The notes under the pieces: generated by a model | Database searches by the model: none | Seen by the model: the letters and a program-made list of their open reading frames with translations, nothing else | Told to the model about the DNA's origin: nothing | In this document: piece by piece, positions 8,541 through 24,590 of the stretch | Numbering within the stretch: position 1 is the stretch's first letter | Layout of the letters: each line of letters opens with the position of its first letter | Translations under genes and position numbers: made by a program | Assembly (NCBI GenBank): GCA_012839805.1 | Contig: DUMU01000040.1 | Coordinates: forward strand, 1-36,779 | DNA from: Bacillota bacterium | GTDB taxonomy: Bacteria > Bacillota > Limnochordia > Limnochordales > DUMU01 | Direction of reading: 5' to 3' | Length of the DNA stretch: 36,779 nucleotides

Positions 8541-11500
8541 CTACTCCCCCTCGTCATCTGCCGTGCCGGCAACCGCGGTGATCTCCTCCCACAGGTCCTC
8601 CCGGGAACGATCCGCGAGCCACCGGTAACCGCCGCCCGGCAAGCGGCGGTCGAAACGGCACAGGGGATGGAAAGGACATCCAGAACACGCCCGCCCCCTG
8701 GCCCGGCGCCAGGGCCGGGGAGCCACCTCTCCCGCCGCCATCTGCCCTCCCAGTTGAACCACCTTCTGCTTCACGTAAGAGAGCAAGGCCTCCATCTGCT
8801 CCCGCGTCACCTGATCGGCCTGACCGGCATGCGGCTGCCCGTCCTTCCGCAGCCGCAGCGGGACCAGCACCGAACTCCCGCCCCCCCGTGTGAGTTGGCG
8901 GTCCATCAGCTCTGGCACCGGCTCATCCCGCACTACGACACCTCGAAGTTGGTATAGCTTGACACGTTCCCGATCCAGGGCTGCCGTCTCCGGTTGCCCT
9001 TCGCCCGCCTCCGGCGGCCGGGCGAGACGCCGTTCCTGCCAGGCCACCGGGAAGTAGAAAAGGCCGGCGGGAACGACCTCTTTACCCCGGTCTCCGTCCG
9101 GTATGAACTGTCCGAGCTGCGCGAGCTGCTCTACGGCGGCCAGGAGGTAGAAGGGCAGTTGCAGCGAGAGTCCGTCGGCTACCTCCTCCAGTTTCCAGCG
9201 GGCCCTTCCGGTCTTGTAGTCGATCACCCGCACGTACCGGGTATCGTCTCGCACGGCCACGTCCAGGCGGTCAATCCGTCCTTTCACCAGCACTTTACCC
9301 ACCCGTAGCTCGAACCCGGCCTCCAGGGCCCACGGCCGGAAGCTCCCTCCCTCAATCTGGGCCACCAGGGCAGGTACCGCCGCGGCCAGGACCCGCCAGA
9401 GCAGTTCGATCTGGAAGCGCAGCTCGCTCGAGTCCGGCAGTTCACGAGCAAGAAGCGAACTCATCGAGGTGAAAACCTGCCGCAGCCGCGGTATGACCTC
9501 TGTTTCTGCTCCTGATTGGACCCATTCGGATACGAACCGCCGTAAACTTTCGTGAACGAACTCCCCCCACATGGTTGCCTCAAGGCGCGGCTCCTGCCAC
9601 TCGGCCAGCCGCAGCCCGTACTCGGCGAAATGACGGAAAGGACAGGCGGCAAACGTCTCAAGCCGGGAGACGCTGGTAGGTAAACACCCGGTATCTTCCC
9701 GTATGCCATAGAGCGGACCCGCTATCTCCCCGGGAAGAGGCGGGAGGTCGTTGGTCTCCTCCAGGCTCGAGAGGACTTTTTGCGCCTGCGGATGTCCCTG
9801 CAAAAGGGGCACGACCGGCGCCCGCCTAATGCGGTTTTGCCGCAGTTCCGCCGCCACCAAAGCGGCGAGCGACCCCCAGCCGGCCGGCGGTAGCCCGGTG
9901 CTTGAGGTCACACGGGTGACGGGCAAATCCGGAAATAGCGCTTGGAGCTGGCGGAAAGCAGCGGCCGGCCGCAGCGCTCGCCCGGCTTCGTCGCTCTGGC
10001 TATAGCTCACCCAGAGTCGCTCTGAGGGCCGAGTCAGGGCAATGTAGACGAGATAGCGCTGGTGCAGGAGCCGGGTACCTGCAGTATCGGCCAGGTTGAA
10101 CCGAACCCGGGCGAGCAGGTCACGCTCCTCATCGGGGAAGAAAGAGTCTTCCTCTGGCACCGGAGGGAACGACCCGTCGGCCACGCCCAAAACCAGAGTA
10201 GCCCGCACTGCCGGAGTTCTGGACCGTTCCACGCTTCCCACGACCACCTGGTCCAAGGTCGGTGGCACCAGGCCTAGCGTCAGCCCCTCCAGGCCACTCT
10301 CGAGGACTCGGGCAAACTCGGGAAGGGTCAGGGCCTGGTCACCTAGCCCATCGGCGATCTCCTGGAAAAGACGCATAAGCAGCGGCCAGACTTCCTCATG
10401 CTCCCGCGCCTGGTCCAAATCCCCCCGGGCTCGGGCCTCCTCGGCCCATTGCGCCAGCTGCTCTTCGACTCGCTGGCCGACCAGGAAGCGGTAAAGCGCC
10501 CGGACGTACTCCCGGGCCGAGCCCCGAGCCCCGTTCTGGTCGATCGCCTCTACCTCCCGGGCCAGTGCCTCGAGCCCCTGGATCGCCCTCCGGCGAATCC
10601 GGTCGAGCTCCCGTAGTTCCTTCTCGGTGTCAGCAAGATGATTGCCAGCGAGCCCGTCTTCTCCCGGGGTGCCGGACAACGTGTACCGGCGCCAGTATGA
10701 CCAGGGCTCGCCGGTCGTCCAGATCCGCCGGCCCTCCAGCCCGTGCTGGAAAGCGTACTCCTCCAAACGGTCAACCTCGTCACGACCGACGGGCATCAGA
10801 TCGGTCTTGAACAGCCGGAAGAGCGGCTCCCGGGCAAAATCCGACTTCACCGTCTCTACTGCTGAACGAACCAGCTCAATCAAGGGATGATGGGCGAGAA
10901 ACCGCCTCAGGTCGAGGAAGTAAGGAATACCATACTCGCGAAAGACGTTTTCGACCAGCGCCCGGTAGGGTTCGAGGCTCCAGGTGAGCACGCTTATCTC
11001 ACGGTAACGGTACCCTTCTTCCCGGCAGAGTCGAAGAATCTCGCTCGCCGCCGCCTCTACCTCCAGCCGGCGGTTGGATGCCTCCACGAGTTGCAGCTGA
11101 CCGCCTTGACGGTAGGAGGGACAGCCACCAGCCGCACCACCCGCAGCGCCTTTAACCCCGCCCGCAGCACTGCCGGCGCTGCGGAACGTCGTGCGGCCGA
11201 GCTCTCGTTCAATCCGGGCCAGGAGGGGCGCCGACCGAAAACGTGGTGGCACGACGGGCGATAGCCTGACCGCCGGTCCTACCGCCACCCCTAGCTCGTC
11301 CAGTCGCTCGCGCAGCTCGCGGTAGGTGCGCAGCGTAGGCGCAAACACAAAGGCGTCGCTTTGGTCCGCTTCGAACTGGCCGGTAGCGGGTGCCGGCGGT
11401 GCCACGGCCCGTAACGATGATGCCCGCGCGGGCGAGGTTGCCGCGGGAATCCGGCCATCAGCCGCCTGCCAATCAGGTATCCACCGGACGTAGGGAGGCT

Positions 11501-12257
11501 CATCCAGACAAAGAGACGGCTCCACGCAAAGGGCGATCTCCGCCTCCCGGGCCTGCCGGAGCAGTGCGCCGAGCAGCCGGTATTCCTGAGGGGTGAAGCC
11601 GGCGAAGCCGTCCACCCAAAGCGACGCGCCGGCAAAGGGAGAACACCCGCTGCGCCCCATCTCTTCCAGGGCCAGCGCAGCTCGATCGACCGCGACGTCG
11701 GGGTCGAGACAACCCCGCTCCCGCAGCTCCTCCTGGTACCTGCGGTATATGAGCCCGAGGTCATGCAGCTTGGCAACCAGAAAAGAGGGGGCGGGCCCCC
11801 CGGGGGAATCCCCGGACAAGGCGGCCAGCGCCGTCTCTACCTCCTCCGGGCGGCGGGCATAGGCATGGAGCTCACCAAGCAAGCGGGACAGGCGTTCCAG
11901 GAAACCGGGCCGGTCGGCGTAACCGCCAAATACCTGAAGCTCCGGCTCCAGCCTCAGCAATAGCGAGCGCAGCAGCATGCGCCGGCCCACTTCGCCGAGC
12001 CGCGGCTTGGCCGTTCCGCCTGCGATCTCCATGACCCGGTATACGAGCCGGGCAAAAGAGAGCACCTGCGCCCGGACGAAGCCGCTCAGCCCGGGGGTCT
12101 CGATCAATGCCCGCTCCATCTGGAAGGTGGCCTGTTCAGGCACGAGCAAGACCAGCGGAGGTCCCGCCGAGGCGCGCCGCAGTCGGTCACGCACTGCCTG
12201 TAAGCAGCGAAACGTTTTCCCGCTCCCTGCCCTGCCCAAAACGAACCGTACCGCCAC
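8541..12257 (-). CDS. addB: ATP-dependent helicase/deoxyribonuclease subunit AddB
   Basis: 1238 residues, close to the ~1170 usual for AddB. AddB pairs with AddA; in studied homologues it carries the second nuclease domain and recognises Chi. It starts GTG at 12255-12257 (Met-Ala-Val-Arg-Phe-Val) with an AAAGGGG ribosome-binding site upstream. The N-terminal Walker A is GRAGSGKT (~8-15). The C-terminal RecB-like nuclease has VIDYKTG. The four-cysteine iron-sulfur staple is visible as one Cys in the AACPFRHF segment before the nuclease core and three near the C-terminus in CSGCPFHPLC. It is first in the operon, with a good promoter ~70 bases upstream of the start codon. The substrate-side Chi sequence cannot be inferred. 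Confidence 0.96.
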   Translation of the reverse strand: MAVRFVLGRAGSGKTFRCLQAVRDRLRRASAGPPLVLLVPEQATFQMERALIETPGLSGFVRAQVLSFARLVYRVMEIAGGTAKPRLGEVGRRMLLRSLLLRLEPELQVFGGYADRPGFLERLSRLLGELHAYARRPEEVETALAALSGDSPGGPAPSFLVAKLHDLGLIYRRYQEELRERGCLDPDVAVDRAALALEEMGRSGCSPFAGASLWVDGFAGFTPQEYRLLGALLRQAREAEIALCVEPSLCLDEPPYVRWIPDWQAADGRIPAATSPARASSLRAVAPPAPATGQFEADQSDAFVFAPTLRTYRELRERLDELGVAVGPAVRLSPVVPPRFRSAPLLARIERELGRTTFRSAGSAAGGVKGAAGGAAGGCPSYRQGGQLQLVEASNRRLEVEAAASEILRLCREEGYRYREISVLTWSLEPYRALVENVFREYGIPYFLDLRRFLAHHPLIELVRSAVETVKSDFAREPLFRLFKTDLMPVGRDEVDRLEEYAFQHGLEGRRIWTTGEPWSYWRRYTLSGTPGEDGLAGNHLADTEKELRELDRIRRRAIQGLEALAREVEAIDQNGARGSAREYVRALYRFLVGQRVEEQLAQWAEEARARGDLDQAREHEEVWPLLMRLFQEIADGLGDQALTLPEFARVLESGLEGLTLGLVPPTLDQVVVGSVERSRTPAVRATLVLGVADGSFPPVPEEDSFFPDEERDLLARVRFNLADTAGTRLLHQRYLVYIALTRPSERLWVSYSQSDEAGRALRPAAAFRQLQALFPDLPVTRVTSSTGLPPAGWGSLAALVAAELRQNRIRRAPVVPLLQGHPQAQKVLSSLEETNDLPPLPGEIAGPLYGIREDTGCLPTSVSRLETFAACPFRHFAEYGLRLAEWQEPRLEATMWGEFVHESLRRFVSEWVQSGAETEVIPRLRQVFTSMSSLLARELPDSSELRFQIELLWRVLAAAVPALVAQIEGGSFRPWALEAGFELRVGKVLVKGRIDRLDVAVRDDTRYVRVIDYKTGRARWKLEEVADGLSLQLPFYLLAAVEQLAQLGQFIPDGDRGKEVVPAGLFYFPVAWQERRLARPPEAGEGQPETAALDRERVKLYQLRGVVVRDEPVPELMDRQLTRGGGSSVLVPLRLRKDGQPHAGQADQVTREQMEALLSYVKQKVVQLGGQMAAGEVAPRPWRRARGRACSGCPFHPLCRFDRRLPGGGYRWLADRSREDLWEEITAVAGTADDEGE

Positions 12258-12326
12258 GACCGGCGCTGCCCCTTTCGCCCCTGGGTAGCTTCAGGAGACC
12301 TGCCCATCCGGCCCAAACTTGGTTAC

Positions 12327-12356
12327 AGTATATCACACCCGCGCCGGAAATAGCAA
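12327..12356 (-). promoter_or_regulatory. Sigma-A type promoter for addB-addA
   Basis: On the minus strand the -35 is TTGCTA (12351-12356) and the -10 is TATACT (12327-12332), with 18-base spacing: 4/6 and 5/6 matches to consensus. It lies about 70 bases upstream of the addB GTG, in an AT-richer island between two GC-rich genes. Confidence 0.6.
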
Positions 12357-12445
12357 TCGTATGTTCGCCTTTAGTGCGGGTGCTTGCCCTGTCCGCGGTC
12401 CGCGGCGTCTCAGCAGGCTGAACGGGTGCAGGTGAACGTCGCAGC

Positions 12446-12474
12446 TTGTTCAACCAGATAGTTCGTGATAGAGT
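12446..12474 (+). promoter_or_regulatory. Weak candidate promoter for the aldolase gene
   Basis: TTGTTC (12446-12451) and TAGAGT (12469-12474) are separated by 17 bases and lie ~50 bases upstream of the ATG. The -35 match is only 3/6 and the -10 match 4/6. The -35 sits within the octamer TTGTTCAA, which recurs at 12498-12505. Confidence 0.3.
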
Positions 12475-12495
12475 GCAAAGGACAAGCGGGAGTAG

Positions 12496-13500
<1,005 letters not shown>

Positions 13501-13549
13501 GCTCCGCACAGCCGGGGCGCGGGGCCATGACCGTGGATCGTACGACCAG

Positions 13550-13579
13550 TTGACCGCGGGGAGCTGGCTGTAGTAGGCT
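13550..13579 (+). promoter_or_regulatory. Candidate promoter of the fluoride riboswitch transcript
   Basis: TTGACC (13550-13555, 5/6 match) is followed after 18 bases by TAGGCT (13574-13579, 3/6 match). This would start transcription near 13586, shortly before the riboswitch aptamer at ~13600. The position is right but the -10 is weak. Confidence 0.4.
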
Positions 13580-13597
13580 AACGGCTAGAGTACAGGC

Positions 13598-13662
13598 CAG
13601 AGGGCGATGGAGCTCGCCCCAACTGCCGATAGCGCATAGCGTCGGATGATAGCTCCTACCGT
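13598..13662 (+). promoter_or_regulatory. Fluoride riboswitch (crcB motif) aptamer
   Basis: The sequence follows the crcB-motif architecture. A GGGCG/CGCCC stem (13602-13606 with 13615-13619) encloses the loop ATGGAGCT. A second hairpin follows, CCGAT (13626-13630) with GTCGG (13641-13645). The conserved GATGA then leads into AGCTCC TACC (13651-13660). The loop GGAGCT (13609-13614) is complementary to AGCTCC (13651-13656), giving the pseudoknot that encloses fluoride and Mg2+ in the known structure. It resembles the Thermotoga petrophila aptamer element by element. It lies upstream of a DUF6062-like gene and crcB, the classic regulon. Fluoride binding should stabilise the pseudoknot and allow read-through. 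Confidence 0.93.
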
Positions 13663-13727
13663 GTGGTTACCGGGGGTGCGTCGCCGGAGGCGGTTCACCC
13701 GGAATACCGTCGGTAGGAGCTTTTCTA
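13651..13727 (+). terminator. Riboswitch-controlled intrinsic terminator (expression platform)
   Basis: The 11-base arm AGCTCCTACCG (13651-13661) is perfectly complementary to CGGTAGGAGCT (13711-13721), which runs straight into TTTTCTATTT. Between them a further GC stem (ACCGGGGGTG near 13669 with CACCCGG near 13697, and GTCGCC/GGCGGT) extends the hairpin. The 5' arm is also the 3' strand of the aptamer pseudoknot, so ligand binding and terminator formation are mutually exclusive: fluoride ON, default OFF. Confidence 0.88.
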
Positions 13728-13742
13728 TTTGAGGTGAACGCC

Positions 13743-14498
13743 ATGGGTACTCAAAATACCCACCGCTCCCGTGCCGGTTCGGGCCTGGCCGCCATGCCGG
13801 TGCTCGAGGCATTCGAGGAGGCAGTTACGCCCGATTGCTGTCCCCTTTGCTCACTGGAGGCCCGGTCCGAGGAGGCTGCTGTCTGCCGCCTGCTCGGGGA
13901 AGACCTGATGGACCCGGGCTTTCGAAGCCGCCTCGCGAGGACCGGCCTTTGCCGGCATCACGTTCAGCGGTTGCTTGCCGGGCGGGACCGCCTGGGTACG
14001 GCACTGGTGCTGCTCGAACTGGTGCGGCACGGTCGCCGGCAGTTGTCCGGGGTGGCGGGGGAAGGCTCGGAAACCAGGACTGCCGGGTCGATCCCCGAAA
14101 CAGGCGTGTATCAGGACTGTCTCGTTTGTGCCGAGGTCCGGGAAGCCATGGCCCGCTATGCCCGGACGGTGGCCGCCCTCTATCGCGATGATGCCGCCTT
14201 CCGGCAGCGGCTCGCCGGGCACGATGGGATCTGCCTGCCGCATGCGGCCCTCCTGGTTCATCAGTCCTCTGCTGAACTGCCTCCCGCCCTGCGCCCCGCT
14301 TTCCGCCAGGCGGTGCTCAACCGGCTGGCCGGGGGGCTCGAGAGGCTGGAAGCGGAACTCGCCTGGTTTGTTCAGAAGTTCGACTACCGCTACCGGGAGG
14401 CGGATTGGAAAGGAACGCAAAACGCCCCGGATCGGGCCGCAGCTCGCCTGTGGGGGCGCAGCCCCGGGGTGCGGCAGCACCGGACCGCGGGACAGTAG
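13743..14498 (+). CDS. DUF6062-like Cys/His-rich protein under fluoride riboswitch control
   Basis: About 251 residues of unknown function. The start ATG (13743) is chosen because GAGGTG (13731-13736) lies six bases upstream; a GTG at 13734 would overlap that site. The protein contains two related halves. Each has a CxxC pair (CCPLC near residue 33; CLVC near 125) followed by a Gly-[Leu/Ile]-Cys-x-x-His motif (LCRHH near 71; ICLPH near 163). This suggests two CxxC...CxxH metal, probably zinc, sites in a mostly helical protein. There is no signal peptide or membrane helix, so it is probably cytoplasmic. It is the first gene after the riboswitch terminator and precedes crcB by 120 bases, so it should be induced by fluoride. 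I assign it to DUF6062 from memory of the motif pattern; the biochemical role is not known to me. Confidence 0.75.
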   Translation: MGTQNTHRSRAGSGLAAMPVLEAFEEAVTPDCCPLCSLEARSEEAAVCRLLGEDLMDPGFRSRLARTGLCRHHVQRLLAGRDRLGTALVLLELVRHGRRQLSGVAGEGSETRTAGSIPETGVYQDCLVCAEVREAMARYARTVAALYRDDAAFRQRLAGHDGICLPHAALLVHQSSAELPPALRPAFRQAVLNRLAGGLERLEAELAWFVQKFDYRYREADWKGTQNAPDRAAARLWGRSPGVRQHRTAGQ

Positions 14499-14501
14499 CG
14501 A

Positions 14502-14600
14502 GTGACCATCGATCATTGCTGGGTGACATCGATCATCGCTGGGGTCTTGAGGGTCTGAGGGTCTGCAGGCTGGCGGGTTGGCGGGTTGCAGGCTCGCAAG
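14502..14600 (+). repeat. Cluster of short tandem repeats between the DUF6062-like gene and crcB
   Basis: Two ~21-base near-identical units (14502-14522 and 14523-14542, built on GTGACATCGATCAT and GCTGG) are followed by three copies of a GGGTCTGA-like octamer and two of TGGCGGGT. Together they fill most of the 120-base spacer, leaving only the crcB ribosome-binding site. This looks like replication slippage, possibly altering spacing in the operon. Confidence 0.6.
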
Positions 14601-14618
14601 CGCAGAGGAGGAGTCTAG

Positions 14619-15242
14619 TTGCAACCCAGAACGATAGCTCTTTGGGCAGCGGTGGCCATAGCCGGCGCGCTGGGCGCACTCACCCGCTACGTGTTCTCCG
14701 CGTGGGTCGCCCGGCGATGGGGGAACTGCGCTTTCCCGTGGGGCACCTGGCTGGTCAACATCCTCGGGGCCTTTGTCCTGGGCTTTGCCTACGCATACAC
14801 CTCTGAACGCGAGCTGCCAGGTGTCTGGCAAACGGCGTTCACCAGTGGATTCATCGGGGCTTTTACCACGTTCTCGACGTTCAATTACGAAGCATGGGTC
14901 ATGCTCTCGGCCGCCAACTGGGGGCCCGGCCTCTTGTACCTCGCCAGCAGCTGGCTTCTGGGGCTGGCGGCAGTGGCGGCGGGCACGGCCACGGCCCGGG
15001 TCTTCGCCCGGGCGATCGCCGTGGCCGTCACCGCCGCCCTGGGCCTGGGTGTAGTCCGGGCCCTGGCCGGGCGGGCGCCGGACGGCACCCGCCCTCCGGC
15101 CGTGCCCCGCCCGCCGGCCGCATCTCCCGGGCCGGCCATCTCCCGCCCGCCAGCAATTCCCGATCCGCCGCCGCCGGCCGCCCCGGGGCGGCCGCCCGTA
15201 CCCCGGCGGCCACCGCAAACCCGGAGCGGGGTCACCCCATGA
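14619..15242 (+). CDS. crcB: Fluoride-specific ion channel CrcB/FluC with long proline-rich tail
   Basis: FluC channels are dual-topology homodimers in the inner membrane that export F-. Residues 1-~125 match the family: four hydrophobic helices, the GALTRY N-terminus, WLVNILGAFVLG, and the GFIGAFTTFSTF signature that contributes the Phe-box and polar-track residues. The start is TTG at 14619 with AGAGGAGG eight bases upstream; no better ATG precedes the conserved GALTRY. At 207 residues it is much longer than the usual ~125. The extra C-terminal ~65 residues are a Pro/Arg/Ala-rich tail with PPA and PPPP repeats and no conserved fold. The gene lies downstream of the fluoride riboswitch and is convergent with the UROD-like gene, whose stop is five bases away. 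Confidence 0.92.
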   Translation: MQPRTIALWAAVAIAGALGALTRYVFSAWVARRWGNCAFPWGTWLVNILGAFVLGFAYAYTSERELPGVWQTAFTSGFIGAFTTFSTFNYEAWVMLSAANWGPGLLYLASSWLLGLAAVAAGTATARVFARAIAVAVTAALGLGVVRALAGRAPDGTRPPAVPRPPAASPGPAISRPPAIPDPPPPAAPGRPPVPRRPPQTRSGVTP

Positions 15243-15247
15243 CCCCG

Positions 15248-22489
<7,242 letters not shown>

Positions 22490-22732
22490 CGACCTTTCAC
22501 TCCTCCGTTCGTTCGTTACTCCCGCCCCGCCCTCCAGCCGGGGGTAATGTTCTATCAACCTAACTTATCCGCGCTCTTCCCGTTCGCCGCGGGTGGCGCA
22601 GAATCCTGCCCGCTGCCGGCGCGTACCGCCGCCGCGCCCCTGCAGCCAGGTGGCCGGAGAAACCTCCGCCGGAGGATGTAGAGCGCGACCAGCCCGGCAA
22701 ACCCAGAAGATCACGAGTAAGGAGGAACAGGG

Positions 22733-22767
22733 AGCGGCTTGTCGAACACCAAGTTTGCCGCTTTTTT
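22733..22767 (+). terminator. Terminator-like hairpin with T6 upstream of the ABC exporter genes (possible attenuator)
   Basis: AGCGGC (22733-22738) pairs with GCCGCT (22757-22762), with a second small stem TTG/CAA inside, and is followed directly by six Ts. It lies in the 301-base divergent gap between the GH42 and ABC genes, only 24 bases before the ABC start. Terminating there would switch the exporter off, so it could be an attenuator. The rest of the gap (22490-22732) holds ribosome-binding-like AAGGAGG at 22719-22725 and no convincing promoter. Confidence 0.4.
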
Positions 22768-22810
22768 CCTGGTCCGGGAGGCTCTCGCCGATGAGAGGAA
22801 AGCACAATGA
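22739..22810 (+). CDS. Possible 23-residue leader peptide before the ABC exporter
   Basis: A short open frame starts with TTG at 22739, runs through the terminator-like hairpin and stops with TGA at 22808-22810, overlapping the exporter start by 20 bases. It would begin MSNTKFAAFFLVRE. AAGGAGG lies 13 bases upstream, which is longer than ideal; AGGGAG is nearer. Its overlap with the hairpin would allow translation-coupled control, or it could encode a small exported peptide. It may equally be chance. Confidence 0.15.
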   Translation: MSNTKFAAFFLVREALADERKAQ

Positions 22811-24590
22811 ATTTGGATTCGCTGCCGACCGCCTTTCAATATACGATTTTCTCGCTTATCACAAGCCTCTCTTTCTGCTTCTTGGCGTATGTGCGATAGC
22901 CTTTTCCCTAACGTTCCTGTATACTCAGCTCCTCTACTCCTCGTACATAGATCGCCTCAAGACCGGGGATTTCGTCGTTAACCTCATTATAGCCTATACC
23001 GCGGTCAACGTTTTCCAAGGCTTGGCATCTTACGTCCGGAACCGCTGGCGTGATACCTATATCAAACGGTTTATGGCACGCCTGCACGTCAGACTGTTCA
23101 GTAAGTTGCTCAATGCCAAGTATCAGGATCTCCAGTCACTGGGCAGCGGTACCATATACAATATTGTTGTTGACGATGCCGTCAGTGTGTACGACTTTCT
23201 GTTTTCAACGGTGATAACGACTATTTACTTGATGATCGATATTGCCATCGCGGCCACCGTACTTTTTCTGGCCGACTGGCGTTTTGCCGTACTGGCGCTG
23301 GTGAGTTTCCCACTCGTCATGACCGTATTGCCTAAGATTGCCGACGCCATCAGACGGCAAAATGAGCGATACCGCGTCGAGATGGACCAGTACAACAGTG
23401 CCATGCTCAATGCCCTGGAGGGGCTAGAAGATATCTATGCGTTAGGCATCGAGGAAGAAGTACAAAAAGACCTCGTGGACAGGATGCGAAGTATCGAGCG
23501 CCTGCGGATACGGATGCAAGTCATCTCCGAGCTGGCCAACCTGGTCAATAGCCTGCAGTATACCTGGCAGGCCATCGTGCAGTTCGGCTTGGGGGGGTAC
23601 CTGTTGGCCACCGGTTCCGCATCTATCGGGGGCGTCGTTCTTATCAGCACTTACCTGGAGCAGTACATCTCCTCGTTCAACCGGGCCGGTGCTACATACA
23701 AAGAATGGAAAACCATACAGGTTAGTATCGACAGGGTGAACCAGTTACTAAACGTCTTAAGGGAGCAACCGGTGCCGGAGGCCAGCGACCGGCCACCGCA
23801 GTTGCTCACGTCAAGCTCAATGGTACCGGCGATTACGCTGGAGGACGTGTACTTCTCATATGTGGAGGGCATGCCGGTTTTGGTTATTGACCACCTGGAA
23901 ATCCGTGCCGGCGAGAAGGTTGTAATCGTCGGACGCAACGGATCAGGCAAGAGCACACTGCTCAGGTGCATCGCCAACCTGTTGCCCGGGTATAGCGGGC
24001 GAATAGTTCTTATGGGCCTGGACGCTAAAGCCTGGCCGGGCAAATCAATTTACAGCATTCTCTCTTACCTGCCGCAGTTTGCCTATTTGCTGCCAGTGTC
24101 CATCCGCGACAATGTCTGGCTGGGGGCGCGGGATGACGTCAACGTTGGCCAGGATGACCTGTATGCCCGTGCTGTAGAGCGCTCCTGTTTGCGGAAAGTG
24201 CTGGATGAGGTACCAGGCGGCGACAGGTACATGCTCACGGAGAACGGGCAAAACCTTTCGGGAGGGCAGCGACAGTTGGTGGCGCTCGCACGCGCCTACA
24301 TGTCTCACACGCCGATTATGATCCTGGATGAATGCTTCTCCGCCGTTGACGCCCGGACCGAAGCAGAACTCATCGACAACATCATGCACGACGAAGGCAC
24401 CTATCTCATCGTATCGCATCGACTCCAGGTCTGTTCCCGAGCGGATCGTGTCCTGGTCATGGACCAGGGGCGGGTGATAGACGACGGCCCGCACGCGGAA
24501 CTCTTGCACAGGTGCGAGTTATACCGGCAACTTCTGCGGGAAGGAGAGAGCGGCGATGAAGGCGCTTGGGACCGCGCTGAAGCCGTTTAG
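22791..24590 (+). CDS. ABC exporter half-transporter (ABCB type), subunit 1
   Basis: About 599 residues: six-helix exporter domain (residues ~25-330) fused to a nucleotide-binding domain (~360-585). Walker A GRNGSGKST, signature LSGGQRQ, Walker B IMILDE with catalytic Glu, and switch His (IVSHRL) are all present, so the ATPase looks competent. The ATG at 22791 is preferred over an upstream frame extension because GGGAGG lies nine bases before it and the extra N-terminus would be low-complexity and unrelated. It overlaps the next ABC gene by 35 bases, so the two probably form a heterodimer. The substrate is unknown. The gene is visibly less GC-rich than its neighbours. A C-terminal acidic tail follows the last conserved strand. 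Confidence 0.9.
   Translation: MRGKHNEFGFAADRLSIYDFLAYHKPLFLLLGVCAIAFSLTFLYTQLLYSSYIDRLKTGDFVVNLIIAYTAVNVFQGLASYVRNRWRDTYIKRFMARLHVRLFSKLLNAKYQDLQSLGSGTIYNIVVDDAVSVYDFLFSTVITTIYLMIDIAIAATVLFLADWRFAVLALVSFPLVMTVLPKIADAIRRQNERYRVEMDQYNSAMLNALEGLEDIYALGIEEEVQKDLVDRMRSIERLRIRMQVISELANLVNSLQYTWQAIVQFGLGGYLLATGSASIGGVVLISTYLEQYISSFNRAGATYKEWKTIQVSIDRVNQLLNVLREQPVPEASDRPPQLLTSSSMVPAITLEDVYFSYVEGMPVLVIDHLEIRAGEKVVIVGRNGSGKSTLLRCIANLLPGYSGRIVLMGLDAKAWPGKSIYSILSYLPQFAYLLPVSIRDNVWLGARDDVNVGQDDLYARAVERSCLRKVLDEVPGGDRYMLTENGQNLSGGQRQLVALARAYMSHTPIMILDECFSAVDARTEAELIDNIMHDEGTYLIVSHRLQVCSRADRVLVMDQGRVIDDGPHAELLHRCELYRQLLREGESGDEGAWDRAEAV

Noticed and set aside
22593-22790. N-terminal extension of the first ABC exporter
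   Set aside because: The extra 66 residues are Arg/Pro-rich, match no exporter N-terminus, and a better ribosome-binding site sits before ATG 22791.
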